64,000 nt of DNA. It comes from Acetobacter musti (GTDB taxonomy: Bacteria > Pseudomonadota > Alphaproteobacteria > Acetobacterales > Acetobacteraceae). The stretch lies in the NCBI RefSeq assembly GCF_011516835.1, contig NZ_WOTB01000010.1, forward strand, positions 62,001-126,000, given 5' to 3'. How positions within the stretch are numbered: the stretch's first letter is position 1; every line of letters begins with the position of its first letter. The notes beneath the pieces were generated by a model, which saw only the letters and a list, made by a program, of their open reading frames with translations, had not been told where the DNA came from and ran no database searches. Shown here piece by piece: positions 1 to 7,648 of the stretch. Both the position numbers and the translations under genes were made by a program.

Positions 1-47
1 GGAGCCGACCCCACCAGCCGGGAAGCGGAACAGAGCCCCGCAAACTG

Positions 48-1664
48 TCAGCTCAGCACATTAAAGCCATGCGTCCCGTCGCGTTCAAGCTGAGCAACGA
101 GACCAAATTCCCAGTCCAGATAAGCCTGCATCGCGGCGCGGGCATTATCCGTGCCCTCATACGGCCGCTTGTAAACATCGGTCGGCGCCGACAGCGCCTC
201 CTCTCCGGACAGCCCTTTCCGCAACGGATGCCCGGCCCTTTCCCAGCCATCCGTCCCGCCATCCAGGACGTACACCTGCTGCCCGGTTTCGGACAACCGC
301 GCCGCCGCAAAACACGCCGCATGGTCGTCCGGCGAGGTCAGAACAAGAGTTTTCGCCGCCGCAACCCGCGGGCTGTTCTCCAGATCCGATGGCAGAACGA
401 ACACCGCCCCCGGAATATGCCCCTTCCGGAAGACAGGGCTGGGCGCCAGATCCACAACGAACGGCGGACTGTCCGTGTTCAGATCCGCCGCGAGATCATC
501 AGGTGATATCGTAGCCGGCTCCGGCACCGGTCCGGCGAAAAGATAAGGCTCAGGACCGCTCTCCGATGGCAGACCGGCCCAGTCATCGAGAACAAAAACC
601 TCCCGCCAGCCAAGCTGACGCAGCCAGTGCCCCGTCATCCGTGCCCGGACCCCGTCCGTGTCCGTAAGAACGATGGTCCCGTGCCGCACACCGACCCATT
701 CATCCGTCGCCTGCACAAGCTGTCCGCCAGGCGCGGAACGAAACCCTTTCAGATGCCCGGCTTCATATTCCTCAGGCGAACGCACATCCAGCCTGTAAAA
801 TGACCGGGCCGTGTCTTCTTCCAGCGCCCGGAGCTCGTCCGCCGTGATCGTCCGCACCCCGGTCCGTTCGGCCAGCCCGACAGCATGACGACGCGCCTCG
901 GCCACATTGTCCGGACCGGGCTCTCCCGCCCGCCGCTCCGCATCGTGGTCGAGCGTGAAACCCGCAAGCGTCCAGCCGATGGTTCCGTTGCGCAAAGCAA
1001 AAACCGGATTGGGAATCCCCGCATTGACCAGCGACTGCGTGCCAATGATCGAGCGTGTCCGGCCGGCGCAGTTCACAACCACGGTCGTCTCCGGCGACGG
1101 CGCAATATCGCGCACCCGCAGAGCCAGTTCCCCTCCCGGCACGGACCGGCCTCCCGGAATCGACATCGTGTTATATTCGCTGAAACGACGCGCATCGAGC
1201 ACGACCAGATCGTCGCCCCTGTCCAGACGCGCCTTCAGCTCTTCCGCCGGCAGAGACGGCGTGTGCCGGATGTGTTCAACCAGTTCGCCAAAGGCTTTCG
1301 ACGGCACATTGACGTCGATGAAAATCTCCCCACCCGAGTCTTTCCAGCCTGCAAGGTCGTCTTTCAGCAACGACACATCCGTATAACCGAGCCGGTGCAG
1401 CACAGTCACAGCCCTGCCGGTCCGGCCCTCGCCATTGTCATAAAGAACGACCGGCACCGTCTTTCGCGGCAGCAGACCGGCCACCCGCTCCTCAATGCGC
1501 CCGACAGGCAAATTAACCGCGAACAGCGGATGTCCCGCCGCGAACGGATCTTCCTCCCGCAGATCGAGAAGAGCGATTTCCCGCCCGTCACGCAGCAGAT
1601 GGCGGACATCTTCCGATGATTTTTCTTTCACCGGAATCCGGGAGGAAGACGAAAACGCATTCAT
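48..1664 (-). CDS. Four-module rhodanese-like sulfurtransferase
   Basis: A 538-residue cytosolic protein made of four successive rhodanese folds, at about residues 15-112, 135-237, 270-375 and 385-482. Rhodaneses move sulfane sulfur through a persulfide on an active-loop cysteine. Only the second module has that cysteine (Cys199 in NCAGRTRS). The matching loops of modules 1, 3 and 4 read YDNGEGRTGR, TDTDGVRA and TSPDDHAAC, without it. The other three modules are therefore probably structural or regulatory. The start codon overlaps the stop of the thiol dioxygenase by four bases (ATGA), so the two genes are translationally coupled. This is the last gene of a five-gene leftward operon beginning near 5223. 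A role in passing on sulfur released from an organosulfur compound is inferred from context. Confidence 0.9.
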   Translation of the reverse strand: MNAFSSSSRIPVKEKSSEDVRHLLRDGREIALLDLREEDPFAAGHPLFAVNLPVGRIEERVAGLLPRKTVPVVLYDNGEGRTGRAVTVLHRLGYTDVSLLKDDLAGWKDSGGEIFIDVNVPSKAFGELVEHIRHTPSLPAEELKARLDRGDDLVVLDARRFSEYNTMSIPGGRSVPGGELALRVRDIAPSPETTVVVNCAGRTRSIIGTQSLVNAGIPNPVFALRNGTIGWTLAGFTLDHDAERRAGEPGPDNVAEARRHAVGLAERTGVRTITADELRALEEDTARSFYRLDVRSPEEYEAGHLKGFRSAPGGQLVQATDEWVGVRHGTIVLTDTDGVRARMTGHWLRQLGWREVFVLDDWAGLPSESGPEPYLFAGPVPEPATISPDDLAADLNTDSPPFVVDLAPSPVFRKGHIPGAVFVLPSDLENSPRVAAAKTLVLTSPDDHAACFAAARLSETGQQVYVLDGGTDGWERAGHPLRKGLSGEEALSAPTDVYKRPYEGTDNARAAMQAYLDWEFGLVAQLERDGTHGFNVLS

Positions 1665-2260
1665 GCTGCTTCCTTTTTCAGGGAACGGTCCCAGAGATTC
1701 GGGACATCCTCACTCGAATAACCGGAAATAAAGGCTTTTTCCGCACCGGTCACAGGATCGTAGGTCGCCCGCGCCACACCACCGATATTCGCGCCATAAA
1801 CATGAATCGAAATCGACACGCGATCATCAAAGGCGTTCGCAACCCGGTGATAATCGTTGACCCCCGGCGTCAGCGCCGCCACCTCGCCCGGCTCCAGAAA
1901 TGTCGTCTCCGTTTCCTGAAACGATCCGTCCGCCGCCTGCCGGTACTGGGTTTCAGATTCCCGCCCCCGCAACATCCCGATCAGTCCCCACACACGATGA
2001 TCGTGAAGCGGTGTTTTCTGTCCAGGTCCCCAGACAAAACTCACAACCGAAAACCGCTCCAGCGGATCGCAATGCAGCAGATACTGACTGTAACGCTCCG
2101 GATGAGGCCGTGCGAATTCGTCAGGCAGCCAGTCATCCCGCGCCACAAGCGCGCGCAGCAGCGCGGCGCCCTCCTGCTGAACCGCTTCCTCCGGCAGATT
2201 GCGGTCGTATATTTTCGTGAGCCCGACGACAAAGTCGCGGAGCGGCGCAATGGATGACAT
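1661..2260 (-). CDS. Thiol dioxygenase (cysteine / 3-mercaptopropionate dioxygenase family)
   Basis: A 199-residue cupin iron enzyme that oxidises a thiol to a sulfinate with O2. The three-histidine iron site is His86 and His88 (in PLHDHRVWG) plus His138 (in NDYHRV). The position of substrate-binding Arg60 of mammalian cysteine dioxygenase is Gln59 here (YSQYLL), and there is no cysteine at the Cys93 cross-link position. This Gln-type signature is known from bacterial 3-mercaptopropionate dioxygenases, so a mercaptocarboxylate is a likelier substrate than L-cysteine. It lies between the aldolase-like gene and the coupled rhodanese gene, which supports a joint role in oxidising thiol sulfur. 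Confidence 0.9.
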   Translation of the reverse strand: MSSIAPLRDFVVGLTKIYDRNLPEEAVQQEGAALLRALVARDDWLPDEFARPHPERYSQYLLHCDPLERFSVVSFVWGPGQKTPLHDHRVWGLIGMLRGRESETQYRQAADGSFQETETTFLEPGEVAALTPGVNDYHRVANAFDDRVSISIHVYGANIGGVARATYDPVTGAEKAFISGYSSEDVPNLWDRSLKKEAA

Positions 2261-2315
2261 AGTCCCTGTCCCTCCTCTTCTGAAAAGCTGCTCTTCTGAC
2301 CGGAACCGTCCCGGA

Positions 2316-3107
2316 TCAGTCGAGAAAATCCGGCTCCTCGGCCACGATCCGGTCCCACAGAGGCTGAAAGGAGAAAAACGCTCCCTGATCCGTGCCCACC
2401 TGACTGGCCGTCAGCCGCGCGACTTCCGGCGCGATCGGCTTCACGGGTCCCGCCGCCTGGGCCAGAAGCTGCGTGTGCGCGGCGTTATCCATGGAGATGA
2501 ACCGCCACGCCGCCGCCTCCACGGAACCGCCAACGGTGAGCAGGCCGTGATTCTGAAGGATGATCGCTTTCCTGTTGCCCAGCGTTTCAGCCAGACGCTC
2601 GCCCTCGCTGTCATCGAGCACCACGCCGCTGAACGGATCGAAAACAGTATGATCCTCGTAAAAAGCGCAGGAATCCTGAGTAAGAGGCAGAAGCTCAGTC
2701 CCGAGCGCCGAAAATGCCTTGCCATAGGTCGAATGGGTGTGCGCGGCCGCAATCACGTCGGGACGCGCCCTGTGCAGCGCCGAGTGAATCGTGAAACCGG
2801 CCGTATTGATCGGCCTGTCTCCGATCAGGATCGTCCCGTCATGGTCCACGAGCTGAAGATCGGAAACCCGGATCTGCGAGAAATGCACCGCAAGCGGGTT
2901 GATCCAGTACTGCTCGGGGAATTCCGGATCACGGGCCGTCACATGACCCGCCAGCCCCTGATCGAAACCATAACGGGCAAAAAGCCGGAAGGTCGCGGCA
3001 AGACGCTGTTTGCGATGCAGCCGCTCCTCTTCAAAGGAAGCCGCCGGCGCGCGCGGCTCAAGACGGCGCGTGCGGGCTCTGGCCGGAAACTGTGTAACAG
3101 CGTTCAT
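2316..3107 (-). CDS. Class II aldolase/adducin-fold protein
   Basis: A 263-residue protein of the zinc-dependent class II aldolase/adducin family (L-fuculose-1-phosphate aldolase fold). The likely metal ligands are His123 and His125 in AAHTHSTYG and His187 in QNHGLL. A basic, proline-rich stretch of about 25 residues precedes the fold. Family members cleave or rearrange hydroxy-acid or sugar-phosphate carbon chains, but this branch has no well-defined reaction. It is the third gene of the leftward operon, after the D-2-hydroxyacid dehydrogenase and before the thiol dioxygenase. Its substrate is therefore probably the carbon skeleton of an organosulfur compound. The specific reaction is unknown. 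Confidence 0.85.
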   Translation of the reverse strand: MNAVTQFPARARTRRLEPRAPAASFEEERLHRKQRLAATFRLFARYGFDQGLAGHVTARDPEFPEQYWINPLAVHFSQIRVSDLQLVDHDGTILIGDRPINTAGFTIHSALHRARPDVIAAAHTHSTYGKAFSALGTELLPLTQDSCAFYEDHTVFDPFSGVVLDDSEGERLAETLGNRKAIILQNHGLLTVGGSVEAAAWRFISMDNAAHTQLLAQAAGPVKPIAPEVARLTASQVGTDQGAFFSFQPLWDRIVAEEPDFLD

Positions 3108-3134
3108 GGAAAGAAACTCCTGATCAGTCCGTGT

Positions 3135-4154
3135 TCAGTAGCCGGATACCGGATCGACGACCCCGCAAAGAGGTCGCCCGTCCAGATACCGTTCGAGATT
3201 TTCAATGGCCCGCACAGCAAACTGCTCCCGTACAAAAGGCCCGGACCAGCAGATATGCGGCGTGAGACGGATGCGGGGATGCGTGTAAAACGGATGCCCC
3301 TCCGGCAACGGCTCCGGGTCCGTCACGTCCAGCGTGGCAAACGCCGGACGCCCGGAATCCAGCGCATGCAGCAGCGCCTCCTGATCGATCAGAGCGCCAC
3401 GGGCGATATTCACCAGATGCTGACCGGGTTTTGCTCCGGAAAGAGCGGCAGCATCGATAACGCCGCGCGTTTCCGGCGTCAGAGGCGCCGCGAGAACAAG
3501 ATGATCTGCCTCCGCGATCAGCTGCGCCAGCGATGACGCCGGCTCCACACCCGGCACGCTTTCAGTCCACGCCCCCCGACGCAGCGCCAGAACACGCATC
3601 CCGAACGCGGCGGCCCGCGCGGCAATGGCATGACCGATCCTGCCGAACCCGAACAGCCCCAGCGTGCGCCCCTCCAGCGTCCCCTGCGCCGGATCGTCCC
3701 GGAACCGCCGCGCCGTCTCCAGCCAGGAAGCCGGTCCCTGCGGACGCAGTGTATCAATGCGCTTTTCATGAAGAAGCAGCGCCGTCAGCACGTATTCCGC
3801 AATCGGAACCGCCGCGTCACCGCGACCGCAGGTCACCAGCCGGTCACGCAGCAGCCACTGCGGAAAACCATCGACACCGGCGGAAGCAATCTGCACCCAG
3901 CGCGGCCCGTCACCCCATTCCGCCGGAGCCTTCAGGGGCGCACGGCTCCAGGCGGGCGAAGGCCCGGTAAACAGAATCTCCGCCCCGCCCGTCTCCCACG
4001 GAGCCACGCCGTCGCGATCCCCCGCCACAACGGAGACCCGGTCCCGAAAGCGGTCAAACCCGGAGCCGGGCCGGTCGCCCAGCTGGTTCAGCAACACCGG
4101 AAGACGGGCAGCCCGCAGACCCATACCAGCCTCAGGCGGCCCGGGACGCGACAT
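3135..4154 (-). CDS. D-2-hydroxyacid dehydrogenase, NAD(P)-dependent
   Basis: A 339-residue dehydrogenase that interconverts 2-oxoacids and D-2-hydroxyacids. The Rossmann motif GFGRIG is at residues 169-174. The catalytic triad expected for the family is visible: Arg252 (in NIARG), Glu281 (in DPEP) and His300 (in TPHICWS). The chosen start at 4154 has a strong AGGAAG ribosome site and overlaps the upstream monooxygenase gene by 23 bases. A second ATG at 4124, just after that gene's stop and with its own GAGG, would give a protein ten residues shorter. It is the second gene of the leftward operon. It could reduce the oxo product of the monooxygenase; this is inference. Confidence 0.9.
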   Translation of the reverse strand: MSRPGPPEAGMGLRAARLPVLLNQLGDRPGSGFDRFRDRVSVVAGDRDGVAPWETGGAEILFTGPSPAWSRAPLKAPAEWGDGPRWVQIASAGVDGFPQWLLRDRLVTCGRGDAAVPIAEYVLTALLLHEKRIDTLRPQGPASWLETARRFRDDPAQGTLEGRTLGLFGFGRIGHAIAARAAAFGMRVLALRRGAWTESVPGVEPASSLAQLIAEADHLVLAAPLTPETRGVIDAAALSGAKPGQHLVNIARGALIDQEALLHALDSGRPAFATLDVTDPEPLPEGHPFYTHPRIRLTPHICWSGPFVREQFAVRAIENLERYLDGRPLCGVVDPVSGY

Positions 4155-5223
4155 GCGCCTCTTCCTGCGCGATCAGCGCCCGGACGCGGGGAATGAGATC
4201 ACGGCCATACTCATAAGTATCCAGAAGCGGATCGAAACCACGAATCAGGAACGTCGTAATGCCAATCCGGTAATAATCCAGCAGCGCATCCGCCACCTGG
4301 TCCGGCGTGCCGACCAGTGACGTCGAATTCCCCTTCGCTCCCGTCAGAGCCGCAATCCCCGTCCACAGCCTCTTGTCGAGACGCGTGCCCTTGTCAGCCG
4401 CGGCAAGCAGACGACGCGAACCCTCATTCGGCACATCCGCAGCCCGGGTAAAACCGGTTTTTTCCTGAAGAACACGGGCCGTCTCAAGAATCCGGTCCGC
4501 CCTGGCCCACGCGGCCTCCTCCGTCTCCGCCAGAACCGGACGCAGCGAGAGCGAGAACCGGGGCGAGCGCCCGTGCCGCGCGGCGGAGGCGCGGACGCGG
4601 GCCACCGTCTCGGCAACCTGCTCGTAGGTTTCGCCCCACAGCGCGTAAACATCGGCATGACGACCCGCGACCTCGATCGCCTCCGCCGACGAGCCTCCGA
4701 AATAGACCGGAATGCCATCTTCCCGATAAGGACGGACAAGCGATCCCGCCCCGCGCACATCATAGAATCTGCCCCGGTAGTCGAACGGCACGGACTCCGT
4801 CCACTCCCGGCGCACAACGTCGAGATACTCCCCGGTCCGGGCGTAACGCTCCGCCTTGGTGGTGTGATCGCCATCGGCCTGAAGCTCGATATCACTACCG
4901 CCCGTGATGATATGCACGGCAACACGACCCCGCGTGAGCTGATCGAGTGTCGCAAGCTGGCGCGCCGCGATGGTCGGCGCATTGAAACCGGGCCGGTGCG
5001 CAATCAGCAGCCCCAGATCACGGGTCACGGACGCCGCATGCTGGGCGATAAGAATGCTCTCCGGCGAGTTGGAGTGAAAAGCGACCAGCGTCCGGTCGAA
5101 TCCGCCGTTTTCATGGAGTTTCGCCGACGCCTCGATATGATTCAGATCCACGACCGGACCGGCCGGCGGAATGATCTCGGACTGATTGCGGCTCCCGATG
5201 TAGCCAATGAACTCGACAGACAT
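4132..5223 (-). CDS. LLM-class flavin-dependent monooxygenase, SsuD-like
   Basis: A 363-residue TIM-barrel (luciferase-like) enzyme of the alkanesulfonate monooxygenase branch. It would use FMNH2 from a separate reductase to oxidise and cleave a C-S bond. Landmarks include IITGGSD and YFGGSS. Catalytic residues of E. coli SsuD are not kept: the Cys54 position is Ser53 (in HSNSPES), and the Arg226/His228 region reads LSLRPVLAET. It is therefore a paralogue with a different substrate rather than SsuD itself, which is encoded at 13203. It is the first gene of the leftward operon. The divergent rightward unit includes a flavin reductase (7089) that could supply FMNH2. Confidence 0.88.
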   Translation of the reverse strand: MSVEFIGYIGSRNQSEIIPPAGPVVDLNHIEASAKLHENGGFDRTLVAFHSNSPESILIAQHAASVTRDLGLLIAHRPGFNAPTIAARQLATLDQLTRGRVAVHIITGGSDIELQADGDHTTKAERYARTGEYLDVVRREWTESVPFDYRGRFYDVRGAGSLVRPYREDGIPVYFGGSSAEAIEVAGRHADVYALWGETYEQVAETVARVRASAARHGRSPRFSLSLRPVLAETEEAAWARADRILETARVLQEKTGFTRAADVPNEGSRRLLAAADKGTRLDKRLWTGIAALTGAKGNSTSLVGTPDQVADALLDYYRIGITTFLIRGFDPLLDTYEYGRDLIPRVRALIAQEEAHVASRAA

Positions 5224-5233
5224 GCGACACCTC

Positions 5234-5272
5234 GTTAATTCACTATCACAAATAGTTTGTCTGTAAATTAAC
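5234..5272. promoter_or_regulatory. Nested dyad, candidate LysR operator
   Basis: Two concentric inverted repeats lie in the divergent gap between the monooxygenase operon (start 5223) and the LysR gene (start 5399). The outer arms are GTTAATT (5234-5240) and AATTAAC (5266-5272). The inner palindrome is ACAAATAGTTTGT (5248-5260). The segment is AT-rich in a GC-rich neighbourhood, as expected for a control region. Assignment to the adjacent LysR protein is inference from position. Confidence 0.5.
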
Positions 5273-5398
5273 TCTTGTATATGTCATAAAAACAAGCAAG
5301 AAATAATCATCGTCCAGTTTAAGAGCGTTAATATCCCACGGGCACCATTCCGCCGGCACCCCTCCGCCCGGACCCGGCCCGCATCAGGAGTGCCAGCC

Positions 5399-6286
5399 AT
5401 GTCACAGTCCGGCTCGTCCCTGCCGCAGCGCATGGCCCGTAATGTGCCCACCGAACTTCTGCGTTCCTTCGTCGCCATCGTCGAGGCAGGCTCCATGGCG
5501 CAGGCCACGGAAACCATCTTTCTCACCCAGTCCGCCCTGAGCCTGCAGATGAAACGGCTGGAAGACACGCTCCAGCAAAAACTGTTCCGCCGCGACGGCC
5601 GCCGCCTGCTGCTGACCCCCGTCGGCGAGGAACTCGTGACCTACGCGCGACAGCTGCTCGCGCTCAACGACCAGATCGTGCAGACACTCGGCCAGGATTT
5701 CGATCCCGAGCCCATCACCATCGGCATGGTCCAGGATTTCGCCGATACGATTCTCCCCGACGTTCTCGGCGAGTTTCGCCTCGCGCACCCCAGATCGCGC
5801 CTCGTCGTGCGCGTCGGCGGCTCCGTGGAACTGCTCGACATGTTCGACCGCTCCCGTCTTGATCTCGTTCTCTGCCTCGGCCAGCACGGCGACCGGCCCG
5901 GCGCCACATGGGACGTGGTCGGCCACGACCGCATGGCCTGGATCGGGGACCCCGCCATCGCCGAACGCGAGGAAGTGCCCCTGGTTCTCCTCGAACAGCC
6001 CTGCCGTTTCCGCGACGCCGCCCTGCGCGTGCTCACACAGGAACGCCGGGATTACAGACTGGTGCTGGAAACACCGAATCTGCCGGCCCTGCGCGCGGGC
6101 GTGCGCGGCCGCATGGGGATCAGCTGCCGCACCCGCCGTTTCGCGACCACAGAAGGCCTCCCCGTCATCACCTCCGGCACATTGCCCGAAGTCCCGGAAA
6201 TCGAAACCGTTCTTGTCCGGCGCAAAACCCTTTCGGACGCAGGCACCGATCTCGGCGACCTGCTCAGCAAAGCGGCGGCAGGTTGA
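5399..6286 (+). CDS. LysR-family transcriptional regulator
   Basis: A 295-residue LysR-type activator/repressor. An N-terminal winged helix-turn-helix spans about residues 15-75 (TELLRSFVAIVEAGSMAQAT, then TQSALSLQMKRLEDTL). It is followed by a periplasmic-binding-protein-like effector domain. The ATG at 5399 has AGGAG eight bases upstream; a GTG at 5390 would add three residues. It is transcribed away from the monooxygenase-to-rhodanese operon, the usual arrangement for a LysR protein controlling its neighbour. The effector is probably a sulfur metabolite or a substrate of the operon, which is inferred. Confidence 0.9.
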   Translation: MSQSGSSLPQRMARNVPTELLRSFVAIVEAGSMAQATETIFLTQSALSLQMKRLEDTLQQKLFRRDGRRLLLTPVGEELVTYARQLLALNDQIVQTLGQDFDPEPITIGMVQDFADTILPDVLGEFRLAHPRSRLVVRVGGSVELLDMFDRSRLDLVLCLGQHGDRPGATWDVVGHDRMAWIGDPAIAEREEVPLVLLEQPCRFRDAALRVLTQERRDYRLVLETPNLPALRAGVRGRMGISCRTRRFATTEGLPVITSGTLPEVPEIETVLVRRKTLSDAGTDLGDLLSKAAAG

Positions 6287-6382
6287 GCGGCGCTCATGCA
6301 ACAGTTGAGAAGAACTCCTTATGCACCGGCAATGCCTTCGCGGCAGGATCAGCATCCGGATATTCTTTTTCTGAGGACCAGC

Positions 6383-7099
6383 ATGAGTACTGCCAGCATA
6401 AGCACTGACCGTACCGGCGATGACGCGCCGCTCCGCTCCCGGTTTCAGGCCCTTGAGGACGAACGCGCCCGCACCTGGACAGCCGGGGCGCTTGCCATCA
6501 ATCACAACCAGCGCGCCCTTCTCGTCCGCGAGCACGGCACAACGCCCCACATCCGCCCGGGAGACATCCTGCCGGACATTTCCCTGCCAGCCGTCGGCGG
6601 CTCCGGCGTTTCCCTCAGCCAGATCTCCGCAAAGAGTCCGGCAGTGCTCATCTTTTTCCGTTTTTCCGGCTGTCCGGCCTGCAACATCGCCCTGCCGTAT
6701 TATCGCGACACCCTCTGGCCCGCGCTGTCGGCCGCCAGAATCCCGCTGATCGCCATCTCACCGCAGCCGCCCGAACTCCTGAGCGACATCGTCACCCGGC
6801 AGGCGCTTCCCTTCCCTGTCGTCTCCGACACCGGCCTTGCGCTGTCCCGCGCACTCGGCATCACCTACCGGTTCGATGAGCCGTCCCGGCAGGCGGCCCT
6901 GTCGAAAGGCGGAAACAGCGCATCCCTGAACGGCCTCGATGACACCTGGGAACTGCCGAAACCGGCCGTCCTGATCATCGGCCCCGGCCGCGTCGTGCGC
7001 TTCGCCGATATTTCCCCCGACTGGATGGACCGCACAGCAAGCACGACCATCCTCGACGCACTCGGTCTGAAACAGGAAACGACCTCCCATGCAGCCTGA
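6383..7099 (+). CDS. Peroxiredoxin-like (AhpC/TSA-type) thioredoxin-fold protein
   Basis: A 238-residue thioredoxin-fold protein with a CxxC at Cys97 and Cys100 (FSGCPACN) after the FFRF strand, the position of the peroxidatic cysteine in AhpC/TSA proteins. It probably reduces peroxides or acts as a thiol-disulfide reductant. The ATG at 6383 has GAGGA upstream; an in-frame upstream start at 6296 has weaker support. The 3' end overlaps the flavin reductase gene by 11 bases, so the two are likely co-translated. Next to a flavin monooxygenase system, a role in removing H2O2 from uncoupled FMNH2 oxidation is plausible. Confidence 0.8.
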   Translation: MSTASISTDRTGDDAPLRSRFQALEDERARTWTAGALAINHNQRALLVREHGTTPHIRPGDILPDISLPAVGGSGVSLSQISAKSPAVLIFFRFSGCPACNIALPYYRDTLWPALSAARIPLIAISPQPPELLSDIVTRQALPFPVVSDTGLALSRALGITYRFDEPSRQAALSKGGNSASLNGLDDTWELPKPAVLIIGPGRVVRFADISPDWMDRTASTTILDALGLKQETTSHAA

Positions 7100-7628
7100 A
7101 ACACTCGCAACGCTCACCCGGCCTCCCGTCGCCACCGATCTCTTCCGGGAAGCCATGAGCCGGCTCGGCGCGCCGGTCACACTGGTGACCACGGACGGCC
7201 CCGCCGGACGCCAGGGACTGACGGTCTCGGCGATCACGAGCGTCAGCGACGCGCCCCCGACAGTGCTGGTCTGCCTGAACCGCTCGAACAGATCGCACGA
7301 GACCTTTTTACAGAACGGCGTTGTGGGAATCAGCATTCTCGGCTCCCCGCACAGCGAACTCGCCGGCGCTTTCGCGAGCAGCAAACGCAGCGCGGCAGAA
7401 AAATTCGCCGCCGGACAATGGCGAAAAGGCCAGACAGGCGCACCGCTTCTCGCCGACGCCGTCGTGGCGCTCGACTGCACCATCAGCGACATCCACGCCT
7501 CAGGCAGCCACGATGTCCTCTTCTGCACCATCGAAGCCATCACCCTTCACGACGCGCCTGAAGCCGGACTCGCCTGGTTCGGACGGCAGTTCCACCATCT
7601 GCCGCTGCTTCAGAACCTGACGAAATAA
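7089..7628 (+). CDS. Flavin reductase domain protein (FMN reductase)
   Basis: A 179-residue single-domain flavin reductase of the family that reduces FMN with NAD(P)H to feed two-component monooxygenases. The typical start of the fold is visible (FREAMSRLGAPVTLVTTDGP, then GLTVSAITSVSDAPPTVLVCLN). It overlaps the preceding peroxiredoxin-like gene by 11 bases, and the ABC transporter genes follow after 20 bases. It is the obvious FMNH2 supplier for the SsuD-like enzymes at 4132 and 13203. It is not SsuE (flavodoxin fold) by sequence. Confidence 0.88.
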   Translation: MQPETLATLTRPPVATDLFREAMSRLGAPVTLVTTDGPAGRQGLTVSAITSVSDAPPTVLVCLNRSNRSHETFLQNGVVGISILGSPHSELAGAFASSKRSAAEKFAAGQWRKGQTGAPLLADAVVALDCTISDIHASGSHDVLFCTIEAITLHDAPEAGLAWFGRQFHHLPLLQNLTK

Positions 7629-7648
7629 CCCGAACCGGGTCTGCCCCC

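Noticed and set aside
2199-3536. Long antisense reading frame (445 codons, plus strand)
   Set aside because: It overlaps the aldolase-like and hydroxyacid dehydrogenase genes on the other strand. It has no family features and is rich in Arg, His and Gln, typical of antisense frames in high-GC genes.
5402-6550. Antisense frame (382 codons) over the LysR gene
   Set aside because: Low-complexity, no motifs; the LysR frame has clear helix-turn-helix features and a ribosome site.
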